Origin: Bacilli bacterium
GTDB taxonomy: Bacteria; Bacillota_I; Bacilli_A; ML615J-28; CAG-698
Direction of reading: 5' to 3'
NCBI GenBank assembly: GCA_028691715.1
Contig: JAQUYR010000055.1
Location: 1 to 7,580, forward strand
DNA: 7,580 nt
In this document: positions 6,888 through 7,580 of the stretch, piece after piece
Layout of the letters: each line of letters opens with the position of its first letter
How positions within the stretch are numbered: position 1 is the stretch's first letter
The notes under the pieces: generated by a model
Database searches by the model: none
What the model was told of the DNA's origin: nothing
Seen by the model: the letters and a program-made list of their open reading frames with translations, nothing else
Position numbers and translations under genes: made by a program

Positions 6888-7580
6888 TATCCTTTCTAAA
6901 ATCACAATTGATAATTTTGGTACCTTTATAACTATTGAATTTTTTTGATTATTAGCGAAGACATTTTCACTGGTAACAATATCATTATATACATTATAAC
7001 CACCAAACTCCTGCCAATCACTATTAAATATTTCTTTATATCTTCCCTTTCTGACACCTAAGCGATAATGGTCAAGTGTTCTTCCAGAAAAGTTGATAGC
7101 AATTATTAATTCCTTTTTGTTACGATTAATCCTTTTATAGGTGTAGCAATTGTTTTCAATGTCATCAGCATTAATCCAATTGAAACCATCCCAGGAATCT
7201 TCAATTTCCCAAAGGCAGCTCTTTTTAAGATACAGCTTATTTAATTTACTAACATAGTTTTGCATTTCTTTGTGTCTTGGATATTCTAATAGTAACCAGT
7301 CAAGGCCCTTTTTATAATCCCATTCAATGAATTGACCGAATTCACAACCCATGAAAAGTAATTTTTTTCCTGGGTGGGTCATCATATAGCCGAGATAAGC
7401 CCTTAAATTAGCAAACTTTTCATCATAATCACCAGGCATTTTATCGAGTAAAGATTTTTTTCCGTGAACCACTTCATCGTGAGATATTGGTAATATAAAA
7501 TTCTCGCTGAAAGCATAATACATTGAAAAAGTCATTTTGTGATGATCATGTATCCTAAACATCGGATTGGTCTGCATATA
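6885..7580 (-). CDS. glgB: 1,4-alpha-glucan branching enzyme, C-terminal part
   Basis: C-terminal 231 residues of GlgB, a GH13 enzyme usually 620-730 residues long; the frame stays open through the right edge. The enzyme cuts alpha-1,4 chains and reattaches them as alpha-1,6 branches, making glycogen highly branched. Counting from the partial codon set at the edge, the fragment starts within the barrel. It contains conserved region IV, ILPISHDEVVHGK (29-41), whose Asp35 is the transition-state-stabilising residue; the nucleophile Asp and the acid/base Glu lie beyond the window. KFANLRAYLGYM (55-66), PGKKLLFMGCEFGQ (70-83) and GLDWLLLEYP (92-101) follow, all typical of GlgB. Residues from about 145 form the C-terminal all-beta domain. 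The Met at 7575-7577 is internal and not a start, since homology to GlgB (YM followed by PMFR) runs upstream of it. The gene ends with two stops in tandem (TAA TAG), 9 bases before glgC. No frameshift is seen. Confidence 0.97.
   Translation of the reverse strand, partial: YMQTNPMFRIHDHHKMTFSMYYAFSENFILPISHDEVVHGKKSLLDKMPGDYDEKFANLRAYLGYMMTHPGKKLLFMGCEFGQFIEWDYKKGLDWLLLEYPRHKEMQNYVSKLNKLYLKKSCLWEIEDSWDGFNWINADDIENNCYTYKRINRNKKELIIAINFSGRTLDHYRLGVRKGRYKEIFNSDWQEFGGYNVYNDIVTSENVFANNQKNSIVIKVPKLSIVILERI

Noticed and set aside
6884..6889. A perfect TATAAT on the minus strand just before glgC, a possible internal promoter.
   Set aside because: It is made by the glgB end codons and the TAA stop. 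No convincing -35 box lies 15-18 bases upstream (the 18-base candidate is TATCAA), there is no extended -10, and transcription would start almost at the glgC ATG with no room for a ribosome site. AT-rich DNA produces this hexamer by chance.
7575..7577. The Met at the right edge as a possible start of a short 230-residue protein.
   Set aside because: The upstream codon continues the GlgB sequence, and region IV of the barrel follows at once; this is an internal Met of a truncated gene.

Overview
The window is one uninterrupted minus-strand operon for storage and recovery of glycogen. Read in the direction of transcription, from the right end to the left, the order is glgB (C-terminal third only), glgC, glgD, glgA, glgP, and then the first 228 codons of a glycoside hydrolase family 13 (GH13) enzyme that runs off the left edge. 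No gene was found on the plus strand. The gaps between genes are 9, 3, -1, 24 and 1 bases, so there is no stretch of even 30 bases without coding sequence. There is no room for a separate promoter or terminator region, and no RNA gene, repeat array, mobile element or CRISPR was seen. The promoter is presumably upstream of glgB and the terminator downstream of the GH13 gene, both outside the window.

Organism: the DNA is A+T-rich. ADP-glucose pyrophosphorylase is encoded as a GlgC/GlgD pair, an arrangement typical of Firmicutes (Bacillota). The gene order B-C-D-A-P-GH13 matches the glycogen operon described in lactobacilli. The standard genetic code fits, since the tryptophan codons read are TGG. 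A low-GC Firmicute (Lactobacillales, Erysipelotrichia or similar) is the best inference, and I cannot name a genus.

How the genes work together: GlgC, with its degenerate partner GlgD, makes ADP-glucose from glucose-1-phosphate and ATP. GlgA adds the glucose to alpha-1,4 chains and GlgB introduces alpha-1,6 branches. GlgP removes glucose from chain ends as glucose-1-phosphate, which is also the substrate of GlgC. The terminal GH13 enzyme is placed to cut or debranch the limit dextrin or the released oligosaccharides; no other debranching enzyme is visible here. Synthesis genes come first on the transcript and breakdown genes last.

This is a recognisable system and not an undescribed one. The points worth a second look are in the details: a Val in place of the classical ADP-glucose-binding Lys in GlgA, the non-catalytic nature and Cys/His richness of GlgD, and the uneven quality of ribosome binding sites along the operon.
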